A stretch of DNA of 64,000 bases, from the NCBI RefSeq assembly GCF_023204875.1, contig NZ_CP096247.1:2976001-3040000 (forward strand). The letters are read 5' to 3'. A program made the position numbers and the translations under genes. Of this stretch, positions 37,972 through 45,083 are shown in pieces (positions within the stretch are counted from its first letter, which is position 1; each line of letters starts with the position of its first letter). The DNA comes from Prevotella sp. E15-22 (lineage in GTDB: Bacteria; Bacteroidota; Bacteroidia; Bacteroidales; Bacteroidaceae). The notes under the pieces are model-generated. The model saw nothing but the letters and a program-made list of their open reading frames with translations, had not been told where the DNA came from and did no database searches.

Positions 37972-40331
37972 GAATAATCATTTCCTTGGTTTTCGCCGCC
38001 ATGCTCCTGGTGGGCTGTGCCACCAAAGACCAGACGGCACCCGTGAGCACACTCGACGTGGAAAGTCTGCGCGACAGTGTGGACCTCGACATGGACATCA
38101 CGGGTCTGTCACTCAGCGACCTGCGCATCCTGGAAAACGTCTTCCTGGCACAAAAAGGCTATCCCTTTGAAGATGCCTACATCCGCAGTGTCTATGGTTC
38201 AACAACATGGTACGACTCGCTGATGTGGGAATTCGACCAGAACGAGCAACACTTCGTCGACGCCCCATACAACGAAAACATGTCGTATCGCGAAAGCTAC
38301 TATAACAGCATAAAGCCCGAATTCATCGCCTATACCGACGAACAGCGCGCCTTTGTGAACCGTGTGCGACAGCGCGAGGACGAGTTGCGCAAGCTGAACT
38401 TCAAGTCAGAGAAGGAAGGCGACAAGGTGAACATCCTCAATATCGTGAACCCTGCCTTGCTGAAAGATCCAGACCAGCAACTATGGGACTACCTGGGACG
38501 CAACGGCTTTGCCATCGTACCTGCCCAGCACCAGCAACTGTTCCATGTCTATGAGCAGAACGACTACCACGAGTTCCCTGCCTTCGTCACCACCGACCTC
38601 TTCCTACAGCTCTATCACCTCTATTTCGACTGCATGTTGCGTGAGGTAGAGCAGGAGAAGTTCATACCACTCTTGGATGAGTTCTGCAAAGAAGCCCGCA
38701 ACAAGTTGTCGACAGAGAACGACGACCCAGCAGAACAGTGGCTCTCCACCTACTTCACCGTGGCCAACGCCCTGTTGGACGGATGCCCTTTAACCACCGA
38801 TGAAACGGCACAAACAGAATATAAAAAGGTGATGGAGAGCGAGGACGCCCCGTCGGAGTTCCTGGGTTATACGGACGTCTTGTTCAACTACAGTCTGTTC
38901 CGCCCTCGCGGCCATTACACCCGCAACGAGGCGTTAGGCCGTTACTTCCGCACCATGATGTGGCTGCAAACCGTACCTTTCCAGACCGACAAGGAAGAGG
39001 ATATGAAAAAGGCACTCATGCTGGCCCAACTCATTGGTCACAACACCAAGTTAACGAAGCTCTACAAGCAGTTGACAGAACCCATGACCTATCTGATGGG
39101 ACAGCCCGACGACGTGAGTATCCTGCAGGTTTGGCAGTTACACCAGCAAGAGCCCGACTTCAAGAAACTCTGCAAAAAGATCGATGAAATCGCAGAAAAA
39201 CAAACACGCATCCGTCCGAAGTTCCTGCGTACGAGCAGAAACAAGGTGCGCCTGATGCCCCAGCGCTATCAGCCCGATGCTGAGGTGCTGCAGGAGATGG
39301 TGGACTACGATTCTGAGACCACCAAGCGCAAAGCACCCAAGGGCTTGGACGTGTTTGCCGCCATGGGCGTGAGTGCTGCCGAAAAGATTCTCGTTGACGA
39401 GTTGAACGAGCCCAATCGCTGGGGCAAGTACACCACCAACCTGAAACGCATGAAGAAGCGCATGAACGAGATCAAATGGAGCGAGAATGCCTCGACCCAG
39501 TGGATGAGCGCGCTGAAGACCATCGCCGACAAACCCCAGCATGCACCTTACTTCATGCTCACGCCCGAATGGGATAAGAAGTCGCTGAACGCCATGCTGG
39601 GCTCCTGGACAGAACTGAAACACGACGCCATCCTCTATGCCAAGCAGCCCATGGGTGCCGAGTGTGGAGGCGCTGGTCCTCCCGACCCCATCGTCAAGGG
39701 CTATGTGGAGCCCAACATCCAGTTCTGGCAGAAGGCCATCGACCTGCTGAAGGAGAACAAGAAGATACTGAGCACCCACGACCTGCTCACAGAAAAGATT
39801 GCCAACGCCAACCAGCAACTCATCGAGCAGGCTGAGTTCCTGCTGGCCATGAGTAAGAAAGAACTCAAGGGCGAGGTATTGAAAGACGTGGAGTACGACC
39901 AGCTGGAATATATCGGCGCGAAGTTCGAAAACATGTCTTTAGACCTGCTGCGCGACAGCGAGCACGAGTTCTGGAGCTGGGAAGCCATCCAGGGCCCCGA
40001 CCGCAAGGTGGCGCTGGTGGCCGATGTCTATACCGCCAATGCCGACAACAACCCAGACAAGAGCATCCTCTACGAGGCCATCGGCGATGCCGACGAGATC
40101 TACGTGGTGGTGGAGATTGGCGGCTACCTGTGGCTCACCCGTGGCGCTGTCTTCTCGTATCGCGAGTTCGACCGTCCCATCGACGAACAGCGCATGAACG
40201 ACGAGGAATGGCAGCAGTATCTGGAGCACCACCCCAGATGGGGCGTGCCAGAATGGATGAACCCCATCATTGTGCCGTTGAATCAGGCACCCATAGATAA
40301 TGAAAGCGTTTTTTATAGCTCTGGTTGCTAG
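37968..40331 (+). CDS. DUF3160 lipoprotein with N-terminal YARHG domain
   Basis: This 787-residue lipoprotein has a signal ending LLVGC. Residues about 45-85 (LSLSDLRILENVFLAQKGYPFEDAYI, then TTWYDSL) match the YARHG domain, an extracellular module often found beside peptidase or cell-wall proteins. The remainder is the large DUF3160 domain, mostly helical (FPAFVTTDLFLQLYHLYFDC; KSLNAMLGSWTELKHDAILYAKQ; HEFWSWEAIQGPDRKVALVADVYT). DUF3160 has no established function. It overlaps the preceding small gene by 4 bp and the following CapA gene by 32 bp, pointing to one transcript. Confidence 0.85.
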   Translation: MRIIISLVFAAMLLVGCATKDQTAPVSTLDVESLRDSVDLDMDITGLSLSDLRILENVFLAQKGYPFEDAYIRSVYGSTTWYDSLMWEFDQNEQHFVDAPYNENMSYRESYYNSIKPEFIAYTDEQRAFVNRVRQREDELRKLNFKSEKEGDKVNILNIVNPALLKDPDQQLWDYLGRNGFAIVPAQHQQLFHVYEQNDYHEFPAFVTTDLFLQLYHLYFDCMLREVEQEKFIPLLDEFCKEARNKLSTENDDPAEQWLSTYFTVANALLDGCPLTTDETAQTEYKKVMESEDAPSEFLGYTDVLFNYSLFRPRGHYTRNEALGRYFRTMMWLQTVPFQTDKEEDMKKALMLAQLIGHNTKLTKLYKQLTEPMTYLMGQPDDVSILQVWQLHQQEPDFKKLCKKIDEIAEKQTRIRPKFLRTSRNKVRLMPQRYQPDAEVLQEMVDYDSETTKRKAPKGLDVFAAMGVSAAEKILVDELNEPNRWGKYTTNLKRMKKRMNEIKWSENASTQWMSALKTIADKPQHAPYFMLTPEWDKKSLNAMLGSWTELKHDAILYAKQPMGAECGGAGPPDPIVKGYVEPNIQFWQKAIDLLKENKKILSTHDLLTEKIANANQQLIEQAEFLLAMSKKELKGEVLKDVEYDQLEYIGAKFENMSLDLLRDSEHEFWSWEAIQGPDRKVALVADVYTANADNNPDKSILYEAIGDADEIYVVVEIGGYLWLTRGAVFSYREFDRPIDEQRMNDEEWQQYLEHHPRWGVPEWMNPIIVPLNQAPIDNESVFYSSGC

Positions 40332-41214
40332 TATAACATGTCTCTCTGGTTTTTCCAAGGAATCCAGAGAGACATGTTTGCTTTTTACTGGCGACATCCT
40401 TCTGGACCGAGGGGTGCGCACCGTCATCGACAAGCACGGCATGCATCACCTGTTCACCCCACAGATGGACTCGCTCCTCAGGGCGTCGCAGGTGGTGGTG
40501 GGCAACCTGGAATGCCCTGCCACCAAGACGAAGGCTCCTGTACAAAAGCGCTTCATCTTCCGTGCCGAGCCAGAATGGCTGACGGTGCTCCGTCAGCATG
40601 GTTTTACACATTTGAACCTGGCCAACAACCACAGCATAGACCAAGGACGCCAGGGACTCCTGGACACGACAGAAAGGATCCGTAAGGCGGGCATGACGCC
40701 CGTCGGCGCTGGTCGCAACATGCAGGAGGCCGTGCAACCCGTGCTCCTTTGCTCCCACCCACGCAAGGTATGGCTGGTGCCTTCGCTCCGTCTGGCATTG
40801 GAAAACTACGCCTATCTGCCAGAGAAGGCCTGCGTGAGTCAGGAGCCGATGGAATCAGTGATTTTGCGCGTCAGGCAACTCAAAAAGGCCGACCCGCAGG
40901 CCGTGGTCATCGTGTCGCTCCACTGGGGTGGCGAGCACACGCTGAAGCCCGTTCCCAGTCAGCGGCTGGAGGCTCACCGACTGATCAACGCTGGTGCCGA
41001 CGCCCTGATCTGTCACCACACCCACACGCTGCAAACCATCGAGAACTATCGTGGAAAGCCCATCTACTATAGCATCGGCAATTTCATCTTCGACCAGCAA
41101 AAGCCACTGAACAGTAAGGCATGCGTGGTGAAGGTCGAAGTGACCAAAAGCCAAGTCAAGACAACAACGATTCCTATTCAGATAAAAAACTGCGTACCCA
41201 TCCCTATTTTCTAG
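40300..41214 (+). CDS. CapA/PgsA-like metallophosphatase-fold protein (PGA_cap family), secreted
   Basis: The 304-residue product has an N-terminal signal peptide (KAFFIALVASITCLSGFS), then the PGA_cap core: LLFTGDILLDRGV, VVVGNLECPAT, HLNLANNHSIDQGRQGL, VIVSLHWGGEH, ICHHTHTLQTIE and IYYSIGNFIFDQ. These are the metal-ligand motifs of the CapA branch of calcineurin-like enzymes, associated with poly-gamma-glutamate capsule synthesis or with uncharacterised phosphodiesterase roles. No CapB/CapC is nearby, so capsule synthesis is unlikely. It starts 32 bp inside the DUF3160 gene, and a perfect 15-bp hairpin lies in its signal-peptide codons. Confidence 0.87.
   Translation: MKAFFIALVASITCLSGFSKESRETCLLFTGDILLDRGVRTVIDKHGMHHLFTPQMDSLLRASQVVVGNLECPATKTKAPVQKRFIFRAEPEWLTVLRQHGFTHLNLANNHSIDQGRQGLLDTTERIRKAGMTPVGAGRNMQEAVQPVLLCSHPRKVWLVPSLRLALENYAYLPEKACVSQEPMESVILRVRQLKKADPQAVVIVSLHWGGEHTLKPVPSQRLEAHRLINAGADALICHHTHTLQTIENYRGKPIYYSIGNFIFDQQKPLNSKACVVKVEVTKSQVKTTTIPIQIKNCVPIPIF
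40335..40378 (+). promoter_or_regulatory. Perfect 15-bp stem-loop inside the start of the CapA-like gene
   Basis: AACATGTCTCTCTGG at 40335-40349 is exactly inverted at 40364-40378 (loop 14 bases), followed by TGCTTTTTAC. It begins 4 bp after the DUF3160 stop and falls within codons 12-27 of the CapA-like gene. It looks like a terminator or RNA-processing signal placed inside a coding region. Confidence 0.7.
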
Positions 41215-41275
41215 CTAAATCGTTAAGAAAATAAAAAATCTCCTATATATATAAGGTGGAAACAAACTTTTTGCT

Positions 41276-41283
41276 TACTTTTG
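41276..41283 (+). promoter_or_regulatory. Promoter -7 element for topA
   Basis: TACTTTTG matches TAnnTTTG, 29 bp before the topA start at 41313. An in-frame ATG at 41256 lies upstream of the promoter and is unlikely to be used. Confidence 0.65.
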
Positions 41284-41312
41284 CACCCCAAATTATCATA
41301 ACAAGCAAAAGT

Positions 41313-43631
41313 ATGCAGAAAAATCTTGTAATTGTGGAGTCGCCTGCCAAGGCCAAAACAATTGAGAAGTTCCTGGGCGGAGACTATAAGGTGATGTCCA
41401 GCTACGGACATATTCGCGACCTGAAAAAGCGCGAACTAAGCATCGACGACAACTCGCTGGAACCCGAGTACGAGATTCCCGAGGAAAAGACTAAACTGGT
41501 GAACGAACTGAAGGCGCAAGCCAAGAAAGCCGATCAGGTGTGGTTGGCATCCGATGAAGACCGCGAGGGAGAAGCCATCTCATGGCACCTGTGCGAGGTC
41601 CTGGGCCTCGACGAGGAGAAGACCAAGCGTATTGTCTTTCACGAGATTACCAAGCCAGCCATCCTCGATGCCATTGAGCATCCACGTACGCTGGATATGA
41701 ACCTGGTGAACGCCCAGCAGGCACGTCGTGTACTGGACCGCCTGGTAGGTTTTAAACTGTCACCCGTGCTTTGGAGAAAAGTAAAGCCCGCCCTCTCGGC
41801 TGGCCGTGTACAGAGTGTGGCCGTGCGCCTCATCGTTGAGCGCGAGCGCGAGTTGCAGGCCTTCAAGAGCGAGACCTACTATAGTGTGAACGGCATCTTC
41901 GCCATCACCAACCCTGACGGTTCGATGAGCGAGGTGAAGGCCACGCTGGCCCAGCGCCTGAAGACCGAGGACGAGGTGCAGAAGTTCCTGGAGCTTTGTA
42001 AGGACGCCACCTTCACGGTGGAGTCAACCCAGAAGAAGCCCACCAAGCGCACCCCTGCTCCCCCATTCACCACCTCTACCCTTCAGCAGGAGGCCGCCCG
42101 TAAGTTGGGCTTCACGGTGAGTCAGACCATGATGGTGGCGCAGCACCTCTACGAGAACGGACGCATCACCTACATGCGTACCGACTCAGTGAACCTGTCG
42201 TCACTGTGCGTCGAGGCTGCCAAGGAGGAGATTACCAACCGCTATGGCGAGCAGTACAGCAAGGTGCGCCAGTATCACACCTCATCGAAGGGTGCACAGG
42301 AGGCTCACGAGGCCATCCGTCCCACCTACCTGAATCAGGAGAACATCGAGGGCACAGCACAGGAGAAGCGCCTCTACGACCTTATCTGGAAGCGCACGGT
42401 GGCCTGTCAGATGGCCGATGCCGAGATCGAGAAGACCACAGTGAATATCACCATCAGCACCAGCACCGAGCAGTTTGTGGCTCAGGGCGAGGTGGTGAAG
42501 TTCGACGGCTTCCTGAAGGTTTATCGCGAGTCGGTGGACGATGACGACGACAACAACAAGGACGAGTTCTCGCACATCCTGCCCCCACTGAAGAAGGGCA
42601 TGGAACTGGTTCGTCGCGAGATCAACGCCACAGAGCGCAACAGTCAGGGCCCCCAGCGCTATACGGAGGCCTCGCTGGTGCACAAGCTCGAGGAGTTGGG
42701 CATCGGTCGTCCTTCTACCTACGCTCCCACCATCAGCACCATCCAGCAGCGCGAGTATGTGGTGAAGGGTGATCACAAGGGCGAGGAGCATCAGTATGCT
42801 GTTATCAGCCTGAAAGGCAAGCAGATAGCTACAAAATATCGCACTGAGCTCACTGGTTCCGACAAGGGTAAGCTGATGCCTACCGACATCGGTATCGTGG
42901 TGAACGACTTCCTCATGGAGAACTTCCCTGGCATCATGGACTACAACTTCACCGCCAAGGTGGAGCAGTCGTTCGATAAGATTGCCGAAGGCAAGCAGAA
43001 GTGGGGCAAGATGATGAAGGACTTCTACAAGGACTTCGAGCCCGTGGTCGAAAAAACCCTCAACGCCCGTTCTGAGCACAAGGCCGGCGAGCGCGAACTG
43101 GGCATCGACCCCAAGAGCGGCAAGCCCGTGTTCGTGAAGATCGGTCGCTTCGGACCCGTCATTCAGATTGGCTCGGCCGAGGATGTGGAGAAGCCTCAGT
43201 TTGCCCACATGCCCAAGGAGCTGAGCATGGAGACCATCACCCTGGAGCAGGCACTGGAACTGTTTAAGTTGCCACGCATGCTGGGTGCCTACGAGAACGA
43301 GCCTGTGACCATCGGCACTGGTCGTTTTGGTCCCTACGTGCTCCACAAGAAGACCTATACCTCACTGCCCAAGGGTACCGATCCCATGACCATCACCATT
43401 GGCGAGGCCGTGAAGATCATCGAGAGCAAGCGTAAGGCAGAGGCACAGAAGCACCTGAAGACGTTCAGCGAGGACGCTAAGTTGGAGGTGCTCAACGGTC
43501 GCTACGGCCCCTACCTGGCCTACGACGGCACCAACTACCGCCTGCCCAAGGCCATGCACGAGCGTGCTAAGGACCTGACCTACGAGGAGTGCATGAAGAT
43601 TGTGAATAAAGGTCAGAAGCCCGAGGCTTAA
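41313..43631 (+). CDS. topA: DNA topoisomerase I
   Basis: Topoisomerase I relaxes negative supercoils. The 772-residue product begins with the Toprim domain (LVIVESPAKAKTIEKFLG, WLASDEDREGEAISWH). The type IA core carries the active-site Tyr287 in RITYMRTDSVNLS and the RPSTYAPTISTIQQR motif. Instead of the C-terminal four-cysteine zinc fingers of E. coli, it has topoisomerase C-terminal repeats (FVKIGRFGPVIQIG, TIGTGRFGPYVLHK, EVLNGRYGPYLAYDG), the usual arrangement in this phylum. It is followed after 6 bp by aroK, probably co-transcribed. Confidence 0.97.
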   Translation: MQKNLVIVESPAKAKTIEKFLGGDYKVMSSYGHIRDLKKRELSIDDNSLEPEYEIPEEKTKLVNELKAQAKKADQVWLASDEDREGEAISWHLCEVLGLDEEKTKRIVFHEITKPAILDAIEHPRTLDMNLVNAQQARRVLDRLVGFKLSPVLWRKVKPALSAGRVQSVAVRLIVERERELQAFKSETYYSVNGIFAITNPDGSMSEVKATLAQRLKTEDEVQKFLELCKDATFTVESTQKKPTKRTPAPPFTTSTLQQEAARKLGFTVSQTMMVAQHLYENGRITYMRTDSVNLSSLCVEAAKEEITNRYGEQYSKVRQYHTSSKGAQEAHEAIRPTYLNQENIEGTAQEKRLYDLIWKRTVACQMADAEIEKTTVNITISTSTEQFVAQGEVVKFDGFLKVYRESVDDDDDNNKDEFSHILPPLKKGMELVRREINATERNSQGPQRYTEASLVHKLEELGIGRPSTYAPTISTIQQREYVVKGDHKGEEHQYAVISLKGKQIATKYRTELTGSDKGKLMPTDIGIVVNDFLMENFPGIMDYNFTAKVEQSFDKIAEGKQKWGKMMKDFYKDFEPVVEKTLNARSEHKAGERELGIDPKSGKPVFVKIGRFGPVIQIGSAEDVEKPQFAHMPKELSMETITLEQALELFKLPRMLGAYENEPVTIGTGRFGPYVLHKKTYTSLPKGTDPMTITIGEAVKIIESKRKAEAQKHLKTFSEDAKLEVLNGRYGPYLAYDGTNYRLPKAMHERAKDLTYEECMKIVNKGQKPEA

Positions 43632-43637
43632 CCCGTC

Positions 43638-44165
43638 ATGAAAAGAATCATTCTCATAGGCTATATGGGAGCCGGCAAGACCACCGTCGGCAAGGCGCTC
43701 TCCAAGGAGCTGAACATCCCCTTCTACGACCTCGACTGGTATATCGAGAGTCGCCGTCGCAAGACGGTGCCCCAGCTCTTTGCCGAGGTGGGCGAAGCAG
43801 GGTTCCGCGAGATAGAGCGTAGCATGCTGCACGAGGTGGCCGAGTTCGAGGATGTCATCATCAGCTGTGGTGGCGGCACGCCTTGCTTCTTCGACAATAT
43901 GGCGTATATGAACCAGCAGGGCCAGGTGGTCTATCTGCAGGCCTCGCCCGAGGTGCTGCATGGTCATCTGCTCATGGGTAAGACGGAGCGTCCGCTCCTG
44001 AAGAACAAGAGTAAGGAGGAACTGCTGGACTTCATCAAGGCGCAACTCAAACAGCGTGAGCCCTACTATACGCAGGCGCAGTTCACGCTCAATGTCGACC
44101 TGATGGAGAACTACGAGAAGATCCAGATCACCGTCAACAAGCTTCGCTCGCTGCTGGGCATCTAA
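43638..44165 (+). CDS. aroK: Shikimate kinase
   Basis: Shikimate kinase phosphorylates shikimate at O3 in the aromatic amino acid pathway. The 175-residue length is normal. Walker A GYMGAGKTT is at 8-16, followed by the substrate-binding DLDWYIE, the FREIERSML segment and the glycine loop SCGGGTPCF; the lid has KTERPLL. It lies 6 bp after topA, so expression from the topA promoter is likely, and it ends at a strong terminator. Confidence 0.96.
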   Translation: MKRIILIGYMGAGKTTVGKALSKELNIPFYDLDWYIESRRRKTVPQLFAEVGEAGFREIERSMLHEVAEFEDVIISCGGGTPCFFDNMAYMNQQGQVVYLQASPEVLHGHLLMGKTERPLLKNKSKEELLDFIKAQLKQREPYYTQAQFTLNVDLMENYEKIQITVNKLRSLLGI

Positions 44166-44188
44166 GGCTCTGTGAGAACAACAATAAC

Positions 44189-44224
44189 AAGCGGTTGGAA
44201 AGTGCATGCTTTCCAACCGCTTTT
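44189..44224 (+). terminator. Terminator of topA-aroK
   Basis: A perfect 14-bp stem (AAGCGGTTGGAAAG / CTTTCCAACCGCTT, 6-base loop) is followed by TTGCTTTG, 23 bp after the aroK stop. Confidence 0.9.
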
Positions 44225-44399
44225 GCTTTGATATTATTTTACAATAGCGCCTCTGAGATTTAAAAATTCTGAGCCAAAAATTTTTTCTGTGCGTACAGGC
44301 GAAATATGAGCATGTTTGTAAATCACTGAAAATGAGGGGTTTACAAAATTGGCTCGAAAAGTGTAATGATTTAGAACGCAATCGAATATTCGTTTAGGT

Positions 44400-44487
44400 T
44401 GTAACGGAGCCTGAGTTACACTGCAACGGAGCCTGTTTTGCATGGTAAAACAGCATGAGTTGCATCGTAAAACAGCCTCCGTTGCAT
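44400..44487. repeat. Four-unit 22-bp array of degenerate palindromic repeats with swapped half-sites
   Basis: Four consecutive 22-bp units (44400-44421, 44422-44443, 44444-44465, 44466-44487) each have the form G[CT]AA...TT[GA]C. The inner text of each half is one of three words: AACGGAG, AAAACAG or AACTCA. The units combine them as AACGGAG/AACTCA, AACGGAG/AAAACAG, AAAACAG/AACTCA and AAAACAG/AACGGAG, the second word always inverted. A decayed fifth unit may follow. It lies between aroK and speA. No known element is recognised. Confidence 0.75.
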
Positions 44488-44592
44488 CCTAAAATCGATA
44501 GGGGTCCTCCGAAAGGTCATTTTTACCCCATTTTTGCGTTCTAGTTTGCATTTTTTCAGAACCCCTTTTTTCGGCACTATTTCTTTACAATA

Positions 44593-44680
44593 TACAATGA
44601 ACAATGTACAATGAACAATGTACAATGAACAATGTACAATGAACAATGTACAATGAACAATGAACAATGTACAATGAACA
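44593..44680. repeat. Tandem 14-bp (2 x 7) repeat TACAATGAACAATG
   Basis: Four exact 14-bp units TACAATGAACAATG are followed by a fifth with one extra AACAATG heptamer and a partial unit. The array is a chain of ACAATGA/ACAATGT heptamers, a candidate for slipped-strand copy-number change. Confidence 0.9.
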
Positions 44681-44682
44681 AA

Positions 44683-44926
44683 CGCGAGGCGGACGTCGCG
44701 CCAGCCGAAATAAGAGACAAGCCGGACCTTTGATGGTCCGAGCCGACGAACGAAGTAAGGGCAGAGTCGAACTTGTTCGAACTATGCCTTACGAGGAGGA
44801 GGGGGACCGAAGGTCAACTTACCTTAATGTAAGAGCGACGAGTAGTCGCGGTTGGAGCCCTCCCTGGAAAGGGAGGGGGCCGGGGGTAGGTCGAAGCCCT
44901 CCTTAGGCAAGGAGGGTTGGGTGGTT
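44683..44926. repeat. Composite of eight successive stem-loops, probably an interspersed structured repeat
   Basis: Perfect or near-perfect hairpins follow one another: CGCGA/TCGCG (44683-44700), CGGACC/GGTCCG (44723-44740), a long one at 44755-44792 with inner TCGAAC/GTTCGA, GACC/GGTC (44805-44815), CTTAC/GTAAG (44818-44833), GCGAC/GTCGC (44835-44849), CCCTCCCT/AGGGAGGG (44858-44877) and CCCTCCTT/AAGGAGGG (44897-44916), the last two with trailing G/T-rich tails. The CCTCCCT element recurs inside the M16 peptidase gene, which shows that at least this part is dispersed. It could be a palindromic mobile repeat or a structured RNA. An open frame across it is not credible as a gene. Confidence 0.7.
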
Positions 44927-44985
44927 GTGAAAAAAAATAATTCGTTGAAGGTAAGAGAGGGTTGAGGGTTCTTTGTTAAAAAGAA

Positions 44986-45020
44986 AAAAACATCAAATTC
45001 TTATATATTTTGATGTTTTT
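44986..45020. terminator. AT-rich hairpin upstream of speA
   Basis: AAAAACATCAAA and TTTGATGTTTTT form a 12-bp stem with an 11-base loop, ending in a T-run. It may stop transcription coming from the repeat region before the speA promoter. The remaining parts of 44225-44399 and 44488-44592 hold no gene; I see only a TTTGTAAA/TTTACAAA inverted repeat at 44315-44347. Confidence 0.55.
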
Positions 45021-45054
45021 CTTTATTTTACGCACGTATAAGCAAAAAAAAACT

Positions 45055-45062
45055 TATCTTTG
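45055..45062 (+). promoter_or_regulatory. Promoter -7 element for speA
   Basis: TATCTTTG matches TAnnTTTG and lies 21 bp before the speA start at 45084; the in-frame codon at 45060 lies inside it and is rejected as a start. Confidence 0.65.
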
Positions 45063-45083
45063 CAGTCAAAAATAAAACAAAAG

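Noticed and set aside
42282..43346. Long antisense frame (354 codons) opposite topA
   Set aside because: It is a by-product of the codon bias of topA; topA is unmistakable with complete motifs, and the antisense product resembles no family.
44400..44487. Possible mini-CRISPR (regular 22-bp units)
   Set aside because: Units are contiguous, not identical, and have no unique spacers of normal length; no cas gene is present.
44416..44667. Minus-strand frame with repeated IVHC pattern
   Set aside because: The pattern is the translation of the 14-bp tandem repeat, and the rest crosses the 22-bp array; no domain is recognisable.
44667..44906. Open frame of 79 codons across the stem-loop cluster, reading as an Arg/Gly-rich protein
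   Set aside because: It is entirely made of tandem heptamers and hairpins, has no ribosome-binding site or promoter, and its composition follows the repeats. Similar frames are probably widely misannotated.
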